A DNA stretch of 64,000 nucleotides. Origin: JBHJGO01 sp050331715 (lineage in GTDB: Bacteria > Cyanobacteriota > Cyanobacteriia > Cyanobacteriales > Microcoleaceae). Shown here in pieces: positions 42,322-50,251 of this stretch. The stretch is from contig JBHJGO010000027.1 in assembly GCA_050331715.1 (NCBI GenBank), positions 1-64,000 on the forward strand, given 5' to 3'. The position numbers and the translations under genes are program-made. Position 1 is the stretch's first letter, and every line of letters starts with the position of its first letter. Below the pieces are notes generated by a model. It saw nothing but the letters and a program-made list of their open reading frames with translations, was not told where the DNA came from and made no database searches.

Positions 42322-42358
42322 TCATTGGTTGTTGGTCAAATCTAATTCGGTATTTATC

Positions 42359-43222
42359 ATGTCTACACTTACGCTCAACAATGAAAGCCTCTGCTTTGGT
42401 GGGAAGGTTCAGTTCTACCAGCATTTCTCCTCTAGCTGTGATACAGAGATGCGATTTGCGGTTTATTTGCCACCCCAGGCCCAGTCTGAATCCGTTCCCG
42501 TTCTGTATTTTCTCTCTGGCTTGACCTGTTCCGAGGAAAATTTCATCACAAAAGCTGGAGCCCAACGATTTGCAGCAAAGTATGGATTAATGTTGGTCAT
42601 TCCCGATACGAGTCCTCGCAATACAGGAATACCGGGGGAAGATGAGCGTTGGGACTTGGGGACAGGCGCTGGATTTTATGTCGATGCCACCCAACAACCC
42701 TGGAGTAAGCACTATCAGATGTACAGTTACGTAGTTGAAGAGCTGCCAGAACTGATTAACCAAAGTTTCCCTGTGATTCCAGAGCGAAAAAGCATTTTTG
42801 GCCACTCAATGGGAGGTCACGGTGCTTTAGTTTGTGCCTTGAAAAATCCCCAGCTTTATCAATCTGTTTCTGCCTTTGCGCCGATCTCTGCCCCAATCCG
42901 TTCCGGCTGGGGACAACAGGTCTTCACGGCCTATTTAGGCCCTGAACAAGACCAATGGCGTCAATATGATGCTAGTGAGTTGGTGCTGCGGGGAGATTTG
43001 CATAAGCCGATTCTGATCGATGTTGGAACGGCTGATCCTTACTTGGCTCAGGGAGAACTCATGCCAGAGGCGTTTGAACATGCTTGCAAACAAGTCGGAC
43101 AAGTTCTCACTCTGCGAATGCAGCCGAACTATGATCACAGTTACTATTTCGTCTCTAGCTTCATTGAAGATCATCTGCGCCATCATGCGGCTGCTCTTGA
43201 TCCTCAATTTTCAAAGGTTTGA
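42359..43222 (+). CDS. fghA: S-formylglutathione hydrolase
   Basis: 287 residues of an alpha/beta hydrolase. It opens S-formylglutathione in formaldehyde detoxification. Characteristic blocks are PVLYFLSGLTCSEENFITKAGAQRFAA, PDTSPRN, WDLGTGAGFYVDATQ, the nucleophile in FGHSMGGHGAL, the Asp in DVGTADPYL and the His in YDHSYYFVSSFI. The start at 42359 (MSTLTLNNE) is preferred over an extended reading that would overlap the epimerase by more than 200 bp. Its gene lies 37 bp after that epimerase. Confidence 0.95.
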   Translation: MSTLTLNNESLCFGGKVQFYQHFSSSCDTEMRFAVYLPPQAQSESVPVLYFLSGLTCSEENFITKAGAQRFAAKYGLMLVIPDTSPRNTGIPGEDERWDLGTGAGFYVDATQQPWSKHYQMYSYVVEELPELINQSFPVIPERKSIFGHSMGGHGALVCALKNPQLYQSVSAFAPISAPIRSGWGQQVFTAYLGPEQDQWRQYDASELVLRGDLHKPILIDVGTADPYLAQGELMPEAFEHACKQVGQVLTLRMQPNYDHSYYFVSSFIEDHLRHHAAALDPQFSKV

Positions 43223-43451
43223 CCCAACCCCTAGACATTCTCCATGGCAGCGATTAAAGTCTCTAATCGTCTCAAACGCATCGGGCTTTCCTTCGTATGC
43301 AGGGAAGCGTGGCGGACTATGACACGAATTCAAGAATATCAGCCAAAAAGCAGAAAACCTATTGATCTTCAGCAGAGTTCTACCAGATCTTGACAATTCT
43401 CAAGGGTTACGCAATGCTTAGAAGGCGATATTGATTGCTGGGAACCCATGG

Positions 43452-44717
43452 ATGCTACGTGCGATTCGCCTCAACGTCTTTAGAACAGTTCACTCGTTCA
43501 GCCGAAATCTACTTTCTCCATCTGATCGCAAAGTTCACCGCAGGGCTTATCGAAGCACACCACGTCATTCCGCATATACAGGTATTTCTCGCCCGCCTGT
43601 CCAGTATCGTCGTCATTCCAGGAAAAAATCTGCCCGACTCCTTGTGTTACTGCTGATGGGAATTGTTGCAGGGGCAATCAGTGCTGGCCTATTTACCACT
43701 CTGCGTTCCAAGCCGATATCCGGTTCCTCAGATGCCCCTGAGTCTTTAGTAACTAGGAAGCAATACCCGGTCTACAATATTCCATCTCCCCCCAACTTCA
43801 TCCCCAGTGAAGCCCTGCAAACGATTGTGGATGGGGCCGTTGAGCTAGTTCAGCAGCAAGGCTTACCAACGAGCCAGTTGTCGATCAGTTTGATTGACGT
43901 CAGTCAGCCCCATTACCATACCCATGCGGGCCACAACCATGAGCTTTTGAGGTACCCAGCGAGCGTGGCCAAGTTGTTCTGGGCGGTTTTGTTTCTGGAC
44001 TTGGTGGAGACTGGAGTAATCACCGATGAATCGGCTTTCTATGTCGATTTGTCCAATATGATGCGAGTCTCTGACAACGATTCTGCCAGCCGAGTTGTGG
44101 ACGCGATCACTCAGACTGAATCCGGTACTACCCTGGAAGGCAAGGCACTAGAAACTTGGCTGTACAAGCGGGATCAACTGAATCGATTTTTCCAAGATGC
44201 GGGCTATGAGGATATTCGATTGAGCATGAAGAATTATCCAGCCCCAAACCTAGGCCCGATGCCAACGGGTCGAGATCAACAACTCTGGAGTGAATCAGAG
44301 CAATCGGGGGGCAATCAGGTAACCACAGATCAGGCCGCTCGATTGATGTATGAAGTCTATACCCAACAGGCAATCTCACCCCTAGCATCCACTAAAATTG
44401 TTCATCTCCTAACCCGCAATCTTGATCCGGTAGCATGGCAAGAAGATGAATTGAATTCTGTTGAAGGATTTTTCAGTGAGTCGTTACCCACCAACCTCTA
44501 CTTTGGATCAAAAATTGGATATACCCGCCGTTCTCGTCAGGAGGTCGCATTTATCAAGACCTCTGATAATCGCACTGCCTACATTCTGGCAGTTTTTGGT
44601 ACTGATCCCGCCTACGCAGAGAACGAGGACATTTTCCCCGAACTGTCTCGTTATATTTTCGACCGCTTGAACGGAGTATCGCCTGTGCTGCCCCCTGAAG
44701 CACTTGAAAGCAATTGA
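43452..44717 (+). CDS. secreted serine hydrolase, class A beta-lactamase/PBP-like
   Basis: About 421 residues with a basic cytoplasmic N-terminus, a transmembrane helix (ARLLVLLLMGIVAGAISAGLF, about residue 67-87) and an extracytoplasmic domain. The active-site S-x-x-K is PASVAKLF, SDN is SDNDSA, and the third motif reads SKIGYT in place of the usual KTG. The fold is that of class A beta-lactamases, but the N-terminal anchor and the altered third motif suggest a cell-envelope hydrolase or peptidase rather than antibiotic resistance. The exact start is uncertain (TTG at 43431 is the alternative). It is monocistronic. Confidence 0.78.
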   Translation: MLRAIRLNVFRTVHSFSRNLLSPSDRKVHRRAYRSTPRHSAYTGISRPPVQYRRHSRKKSARLLVLLLMGIVAGAISAGLFTTLRSKPISGSSDAPESLVTRKQYPVYNIPSPPNFIPSEALQTIVDGAVELVQQQGLPTSQLSISLIDVSQPHYHTHAGHNHELLRYPASVAKLFWAVLFLDLVETGVITDESAFYVDLSNMMRVSDNDSASRVVDAITQTESGTTLEGKALETWLYKRDQLNRFFQDAGYEDIRLSMKNYPAPNLGPMPTGRDQQLWSESEQSGGNQVTTDQAARLMYEVYTQQAISPLASTKIVHLLTRNLDPVAWQEDELNSVEGFFSESLPTNLYFGSKIGYTRRSRQEVAFIKTSDNRTAYILAVFGTDPAYAENEDIFPELSRYIFDRLNGVSPVLPPEALESN

Positions 44718-44854
44718 TTAGAATTACTTATCGAAACAAGTAGCAAATGTAAATTTGCTGCGTTAACCACAAAAATCCTATTGAAAATCGCTGAATGAAA
44801 AGAAGTGTGGTAGTTTGAATGCTGTTGACGATTGCTCAATGTGGCAAGAATAAC

Positions 44855-44882
44855 TTAACAATTCTTCACGGAGGGTTATAAT
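44855..44882 (+). promoter_or_regulatory. sigma-70-type promoter for the DUF2993 gene
   Basis: TTAACA at 44855-44860 and TATAAT at 44877-44882 with a 16-bp spacer place a transcription start near 44890, 10-20 bases upstream of the DUF2993 coding region. Confidence 0.5.
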
Positions 44883-44910
44883 AGCTGGTGTCCGTCAGTT
44901 GAGTAGAGGA

Positions 44911-45669
44911 ATGGTACAAGCCTTGTTAACCAGCACTCCTTTTCAGGCTCAAGGCGGTGATCGCCTGGTTAGTAGAGTCGTCGCGGCTGCAATCGCAGCT
45001 TTGTTTAAGCAGTCTCAAAAAGTTGAAGCCAATGTTCGGGCCGAACCTGTCACCAAGTTGTTGCAGGGTAGTGTGGACGGTTTTGACTTCATCGGTAACG
45101 GTATGCTGATGTACAATGGGCTCCGCATTGCAGTGATGGAGCTGTATTTGCAGGCGGTCAGCATTGATTTCGGAGCTGTTTTCTCTGGGAAGGTCAAGTT
45201 GAAGCAGCCCACGCAGGCAAGTATGCGGGTAGTTCTGTCAGAGGATGATTTGAGTACCTCATTTAACACTCCCTTCGTCCGCGAAAAACTACAGCGTTTA
45301 CAGCACAACGGCAAGTCGCTTAAATTTAGCGATACCACCATGGAGGTCACGCCCGATAAGGCACTGCGAATCCATTCAGAAATTCAGTGTGGTGATTCTG
45401 ATGCTCCTATTCCGATCAACTTCACAACAGAGGTTGAGGTGGAAGAGCGTCGCCGCATCCAATTTGTCAACGTTAAGTACGAGGGATCGGAGGAGTCTGT
45501 TGAACTGAGTAAGGCCCTAGTGGAGCATGTCAATAATCTGCTGGATTTAGATAAGTTTGCTCTGGAGGGAACTCAGCTTCGAGTAGATCGACTTCGGATT
45601 CAAAAGGACTCGCTGATTTTTTACGGATCAGCGCAGATCAATCAGTTTCCAACGGGCAAAAAGCGTTAG
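44911..45669 (+). CDS. DUF2993 (LmeA-like) lipid-binding-type protein
   Basis: 252 residues from ATG 44911; a TTG four codons earlier is possible because the A-G-rich site AGAGGA touches the ATG. The domain contains FKQSQKVEANVRAEPVTKLLQGSVDGFDFIGNGML and AVSIDFGAVFSGKVKLKQPTQA, the blocks usual for cyanobacterial DUF2993. Relatives of LmeA bind phospholipids in the envelope, but here there is no signal peptide. The role is unknown. The SRPBCC gene starts 9 bp after the stop, suggesting an operon. Confidence 0.82.
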   Translation: MVQALLTSTPFQAQGGDRLVSRVVAAAIAALFKQSQKVEANVRAEPVTKLLQGSVDGFDFIGNGMLMYNGLRIAVMELYLQAVSIDFGAVFSGKVKLKQPTQASMRVVLSEDDLSTSFNTPFVREKLQRLQHNGKSLKFSDTTMEVTPDKALRIHSEIQCGDSDAPIPINFTTEVEVEERRRIQFVNVKYEGSEESVELSKALVEHVNNLLDLDKFALEGTQLRVDRLRIQKDSLIFYGSAQINQFPTGKKR

Positions 45670-45678
45670 ACACTATCG

Positions 45679-46149
45679 ATGTTGCATTTCCAATATTCTT
45701 CGCTAATTGACGCACCGATTGAGACGGTTTGGGAGTTTCATCTCCGGCCCGATATTCTGCAGCTCTTGACCCCGCCCTGGCAGCCTGTAGAAGTTGTTCG
45801 TCGGGAGGGGGGTCTAGACATTGGAGCTATCACAGAGATTCGGATCGGGCTTGGCCCCATAGCTGTTCCCTGGCGAGCAGTTCTTACCGAGTGCGATCGC
45901 CCCTACCTTTTCACTGATGTGCAGCAGGAAGGCCCTTTGGAGAGTTGGACACATCGCCACCAATTTTCCCCAGAGCAAGGTGTGGCGGGTCAGATCCAAA
46001 CTCGGCTGACTGATACGATTCAATTCTCTCTACCAGGCGGATGGCTGCTAGAGCAAGGGTTGAACTGGTGGGTGCAAGAACGGCTGACCGACATGTTCCG
46101 TTATCGGCATCAAATTACCCATCAAGAATGTCAAAAGTCATCTAATTGA
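45679..46149 (+). CDS. SRPBCC-family (START-like) protein
   Basis: 156 residues with the START/Bet v1-like pattern SSLIDAPIETVWEFHLRPDILQLLTPPWQPVEVV at the N-terminus, GLGPIAVPWRAVLTECDRPYLFTDVQQEGPLESWTHRHQF in the middle, and a C-terminal helix (QGLNWWVQERLTDMFRYRHQI). Such proteins hold hydrophobic ligands in a cavity; related YfiT/cyclase-like proteins occur in cyanobacteria. The function is unknown. Nine bp separate it from the DUF2993 gene. Confidence 0.82.
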   Translation: MLHFQYSSLIDAPIETVWEFHLRPDILQLLTPPWQPVEVVRREGGLDIGAITEIRIGLGPIAVPWRAVLTECDRPYLFTDVQQEGPLESWTHRHQFSPEQGVAGQIQTRLTDTIQFSLPGGWLLEQGLNWWVQERLTDMFRYRHQITHQECQKSSN

Positions 46150-46374
46150 GTCCAGAGAGTTATTGTTTTTGGATAGGGTATTTAGCGGTAGAGCTTTTTT
46201 GTTGCATAGGGATCATCTTGTTCTGGGCAGTAGTTCCCATGGAGCAATAAGTAAATCCGATACAGTTCGAGGCAAAGATTTTAATTTCATCAGCTATAAT
46301 CGGATGCCATAGCAAAAATCTGACAAGTTTCTCCAGGTCTTTGCTAGTTCATTCACCGATTCATGAGGAAAAGT

Positions 46375-46593
46375 ATGAAGCGATTAACTCGATTGTTGGG
46401 GATTTTAATGGTTCTAGGCAGCCTCTCTCTGGTTGCCTGTGGTGGCTCTGAAACAACAGAAACTGAGCCTACCGAGTCCGCGCCTGCGTCCACAACAGAG
46501 GAAGCTACTCCAGAAACAACAGAGTCCACTGAGGAATCTACAGAGGAATCTACTGAAGAACCTGCTTCAACTGAGACTCCTGCCTCTCCGTAG
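46375..46593 (+). CDS. small Thr/Glu-rich lipoprotein
   Basis: 72 residues from ATG 46375, which has AGGA five bases upstream; the ATG at 46363 has no such site. Residues 1-22 form a lipoprotein signal (LLGILMVLGSLSLVAC) with lipobox L-V-A-C. The rest is a disordered acidic tail of Thr/Glu/Ser/Pro with repeated TEEST units. It probably sits in the outer face of a membrane as a spacer or surface-charge protein. No relative of known function comes to mind. It looks monocistronic. Confidence 0.7.
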   Translation: MKRLTRLLGILMVLGSLSLVACGGSETTETEPTESAPASTTEEATPETTESTEESTEESTEEPASTETPASP

Positions 46594-46926
46594 AATGTAG
46601 GGTTCGTTTTAAAATCATCAGAATCAAGCGTTGGGTTGACGTAAGAAAACCTAACGCTGTGCAGTTTCTGAATATATTTTCTTGCCAACTTCTCGTCCGT
46701 AGGATAATCTTCAGGTGAAACTAAGGGCGATCGCGTCAACTTAACTCCTCACTTTTCCACTGCCAAAATAGTAATGGCTGTCAGAATTGCTTTCAGAATT
46801 AAAGCCCCCCAAAAAGCTACGTTCCTGTGATTGAATGCTGCAAGTTGATTAATATCATTTCACCTTGGGCAGAGCCACTGGCTTGATTAACCTATAATTA
46901 AAGTCTTGTAACTTTGCGCATCAAAG
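46594..46926. other. gene-free region between small lipoprotein and phycobilisome-type genes
   Basis: It holds an 11-bp stem with one G-U pair (AGCGTTGGGTT 46627-46637 / AACCTAACGCT 46648-46658, loop 10 nt), a possible terminator of the lipoprotein gene lacking a strong T-run. It also holds the direct repeat TCAGAATT twice at about 46776-46802 and a -10-like TATAAT at 46893-46898, about 38 bases upstream of the phycobilisome-type gene. Confidence 0.45.
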
Positions 46927-46935
46927 GGCTAACTC

Positions 46936-47535
46936 ATGCTGACTGAACGAGCGAAGACATTAATTCCCAAGGCCAGAATTGTCAGCTTTGAACAGTGGAA
47001 AGGATTTTACCCAAATGACATCATCGCTCGATTTCAGGCGGCTGACGATGAAAGCCGTTACCTCACCAATCAGGATTTAGAGTCTCTGCATCAAGCGGTG
47101 GCTGCGAGTCCCGAACTGCAACAGGTGACCAGTTCAGCCCAGATTGACTTGGCTCAACGTTTGCGGGATCAGGCAGATACCACTGTAAGTCAGGCCAGAG
47201 AAAAGGTTCTGGCCCAATACCCTGGCATTACTGAACCGGGGGGCGACCTTTACCCAGAAATACGGGCTAAAGCCTGCTGGCGAGATTTTTGGCAATTCCT
47301 GCGTTGTGTGACCTACGGGATTGCGGCTGGCCAGGCGCAGTACACCAGTGCTGAAGGATTGCACTATATGGAGTTGCTGTATCAGGAGTTGAAGGTTCCG
47401 CTACAGGCTATGGTGTCTGGCATTGAAAACTTGAAGACCTTTAGTCTCCAATCCCTACCCACTGAGCAGCAGCAGTTAAATGCTCCCTACTTTGATCACT
47501 TGATTAGTCAACTGCGTCAGTTTAACTCAGCCTGA
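46936..47535 (+). CDS. divergent phycobilisome-family protein
   Basis: 199 residues, versus about 160 for a normal allophycocyanin subunit. The central block KACWRDFWQFLRCVTYGIAAGQAQYTSAEGLHYM matches the (A/Q)C-x-R-D-x4-L-R-x-VTYGI region of phycobiliproteins, with Cys in the chromophore position. The N- and C-terminal parts diverge, with extended N-terminal sequence (RYLTNQDLESLHQAVAASPEL). It may be a modified ApcD-like or bilin-carrying accessory subunit, or a phycobilisome-degradation or lyase-type relative. Bilin binding is inferred from the Cys only. No cpc/apc genes adjoin it. Confidence 0.78.
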   Translation: MLTERAKTLIPKARIVSFEQWKGFYPNDIIARFQAADDESRYLTNQDLESLHQAVAASPELQQVTSSAQIDLAQRLRDQADTTVSQAREKVLAQYPGITEPGGDLYPEIRAKACWRDFWQFLRCVTYGIAAGQAQYTSAEGLHYMELLYQELKVPLQAMVSGIENLKTFSLQSLPTEQQQLNAPYFDHLISQLRQFNSA

Positions 47536-47556
47536 ATTTTCTATCTCCCAATCTTC

Positions 47557-47590
47557 AATCTTTAAGTTTCTAAAATCTTTAAGTTTCTAA
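47557..47590. repeat. 17-bp perfect tandem duplication
   Basis: AATCTTTAAGTTTCTAA occurs twice in direct succession (47557-47573 and 47574-47590), 22 bp after the stop of the phycobilisome-type gene. It looks like recent slippage or duplication. Confidence 0.85.
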
Positions 47591-47686
47591 CTCGACTGCA
47601 AGGTGACAGGTATTGTTGCACCACTTGGTTAGTCTTTAGGGTTTTAGCCCCATTTTTACCGTTCCAAAAATACAAGTGGTAGTCGA

Positions 47687-48748
47687 TCAACTTTCAACGC
47701 CAACCTGGGCACACATCATTTCTAGAGGACAACTATTACATTTCGGCTGGTTTCCTCGACAAATATGTTTCCCAAAGGGAACCAGTAACCGATTAATCTC
47801 TACCCAATATTGCTGAGGCAATTGATTTTCTAAGGCTTTCATAGTCTTTTCAGGAGCCTTTGTCGCAACGTACCCCCAACGATTTGTGACCCGATGTACA
47901 TGAACATCGACACTAATGCAAGGATAATCCAATGCAACTCCCAGAGCGAGATGGGCACACTTCGGCCCAACGCCTTTGAATTCCGTTAGTATCTGTGGAT
48001 CAGGGGGTAATTCGCCTTGAAATTCCTGGAGAATCTGTTGAGAAATTTGGCGAATTTGTTCGGCCTTGTTTTCTGGAAAGGTGCAGTCTTGAATCAATTC
48101 AAGAATTTTAGCAGTGCTCAACTCGACCATCTGAGCGGGAGTACGTGCTTGAGCAAAGAGTCGGCGGGAAACCGGAACACTCGTTTCGTCGTAGGTACGG
48201 ATGGAAATAATGCAGGAGATTAATTGTTCATAAAGAGAATTAAATCCTTCTTCGGCCAATTGAAACATGGCGGCTTTTGGAAAGGGCTGCACCGCATCGC
48301 GGAGCAATTCTATAACTTGGTCTATATCGAAATTTTGGGTGGTCAAAGCAGAATGATGTGAACCTGTTTCGTGAAGAATCAATCGATTGCCCTGGGGGTC
48401 GTGGGCATAGACTTCTCGACCGTGGGACGCATGAATAATTTCCGCTGAAACGGGATATCCCAGTTGACTCAATAGAGCCATAATCTTTTCTAGATTTTTG
48501 ACTTCCAAACAAAGGCTCATGCTGCCAGAGGTTGCGACCCTATCGATCGTTTTTGCGGGTTGAAATTCCTCCACGTAGGTTTCGCGGGGCTGGAAAATCC
48601 CCAAGCGAAAGCACTCCAATTGAAACTCAGCATAGATTCCAGGTCGATAGATCTGCGGTTGGGTCTCTAAAACATTACTGTAGAACGCTACCAAGGGTTC
48701 AATGTGAGGATCAGCCAGCGTTACAAATGCAGCGAAACAATTCGTCAT
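47687..48748 (-). CDS. glyoxalase (VOC)-endonuclease III fusion protein
   Basis: 353 residues. Residues 1-130 form a VOC/glyoxalase-type domain (FVTLADPHIEPLVAFYSNVLE, YAHDPQGNRLILHE). Residues 140-353 are an endonuclease III-type DNA glycosylase. It has the helix-hairpin-helix FKGVGPKCAHLAL with the catalytic Lys, the catalytic Asp in SVDVHVHRVTNRWG, and the 4Fe-4S ligands C-x6-C-x2-C-x5-C in CRGNQPKCNSCPLEMMC. The first catalytic block reads IISIRTYDE rather than the common LLSAQT. Its start (48748) overlaps the stop of the frameshifted MATE gene by one base (TGATG), so translation is likely coupled. Confidence 0.85.
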   Translation of the reverse strand: MTNCFAAFVTLADPHIEPLVAFYSNVLETQPQIYRPGIYAEFQLECFRLGIFQPRETYVEEFQPAKTIDRVATSGSMSLCLEVKNLEKIMALLSQLGYPVSAEIIHASHGREVYAHDPQGNRLILHETGSHHSALTTQNFDIDQVIELLRDAVQPFPKAAMFQLAEEGFNSLYEQLISCIISIRTYDETSVPVSRRLFAQARTPAQMVELSTAKILELIQDCTFPENKAEQIRQISQQILQEFQGELPPDPQILTEFKGVGPKCAHLALGVALDYPCISVDVHVHRVTNRWGYVATKAPEKTMKALENQLPQQYWVEINRLLVPFGKHICRGNQPKCNSCPLEMMCAQVGVES

Positions 48749-50171
48749 CAGACATTATCCCTTGCAACTTTTGGTTTTTGAGAATTGGGTAAGGAAAGGA
48801 TTTCGTCTGCTTCTACTTGATGCTCCCCATCAGCAATCTTTGAACCGCACAGTCGATTTGTCCAGAGAAAGGCCATCAGTCCAACCACCAAGTTTGCAAT
48901 ACAGGCAGCGGCAAAAATTCCATTAATCCCAAATAACCGATTTCCAACATAGGCCAGTGGGATGTACAAAACGACCATTCGAGTCAGCGTTAAGATAACA
49001 GATGGGATCGGTTTTCCCAGAGCATTTAACGCTGCAGTCGCCACCAGGAAAATTCCCTGGGTTCCGTAGCTGACTGAAACAATTGCCAGGTATTGAGTGG
49101 CTGTCTTGACTACCTGGGGATCTTGATCAAATATCCCAATCAGTTGAACGGAGAGTAAGCTGAGAACCAAGAAGAGTAAACTCCCCCAAACCAAGCAAAA
49201 CGAGTAGGATAGACGCAGAGAGCGACGAACTCGACCATAACGTTTTGCCCCCCAATTCTGGCCGACAAAAGGCCCAATCGTTGCAGAGAGTGCCATTAAA
49301 ACAATTAGAGCAAAGGATTCAATTCGAGAGGAAATTCCAAATCCAGCCACGGCTTCTGGACTATAGGTTGCCATCAGTCGAGTAATGATACCAATGGAAA
49401 TCGGTGTGATCATATTTGTCCCTGCCGCTGGTAAACCCACTGCCAAAATTGGCTTCCAGCAATTCCAAACTCCCTGCAAGCAGGTCAGACTCCACAAAAT
49501 CATCTGTTCTCGAAAGTGAAGCACAAACATGGAAGCCACTAGCGTGACTGAACGGCTAATCACCGTGGCAATGGCTGCCCCCTGAAGTCCAAGGCTTGGA
49601 ACCCACCTCCAACCAAAAATAAACAGAGGATCGAGCACAATATTGGTCAGCCCCGCGAAAATCATAATCAAGCTTGGCGTTTTGGTATCACCCGTTGCTC
49701 GGATGGCACTATTGCCCACCATGGGGATCACCAGAAAGATCATGCCCCAGTACCAAATTTCCATGTACTCGCGGATTTTGGGTATGGTCTCTGGCCCTGC
49801 GCCCAGCGACTTAAATAGTGGCTCTATGGTTGACAAACCAGCAATGACAAAGACACCAACGATCAGTAATGACAGTGTCAAGCTATTGGTTGTCAGTTGC
49901 TTCACTTGATGGCGATCGCCTTCCCCGATGGCACGAGAAATGACTGAAGAAGCACCAACTCCCAGTCCCATGGCGACACTGCCAGTACCATCACCACTGG
50001 AAAGGTAAAGCTCATCGCAGCCAATTCCCTCGTCCCAAGCTGACCGACAAAAAAGGTATCTGCCAGATTGAAAGCAATCACCGCAAACACGCCCCAAATC
50101 ATTGGCAGTGTTAGAGAAATCAGCTTTCGGCCAATCGGGCCTTGGGTCAGAGTAGGGGTTGAGGTTGGCAT
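48748..50171 (-). pseudogene. MATE-family efflux transporter with a frameshift
   Basis: The N-terminus (MPTSTPTLTQGPIGRKLISL, NLADTFFVGQLG, SFTFPVVMVLA) reads in one frame, and the remaining protein (GSVAMGLGVGASSVISRAIGEGD and on for about 430 residues) in another. The junction lies near 49979-49985, at GTACTGGCAGTGTCGCC; one additional base would join them into an intact NorM-like MATE protein of about 474 residues. Later blocks such as GNSAIRATGDTKTP, GWRWVPSLGLQGAA and FVGQNWGAKRYGR are well kept. It is a recent mutation or a sequencing error. The downstream VOC-Nth gene starts in its stop codon. Confidence 0.82.
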
Positions 50172-50251
50172 GGGTTTATTGTCAAGATTACAAATTCAAG
50201 CAGCTCTTAACAGAACGTAACATACTCCGAGCTGGATAATTCCCCACCCTC

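Noticed and set aside
42095..42358. 88-codon N-terminal extension of S-formylglutathione hydrolase
   Set aside because: It overlaps the CSP41-like gene by more than 200 bp in another frame, while MSTLTLNNE at 42359 is the normal family start.
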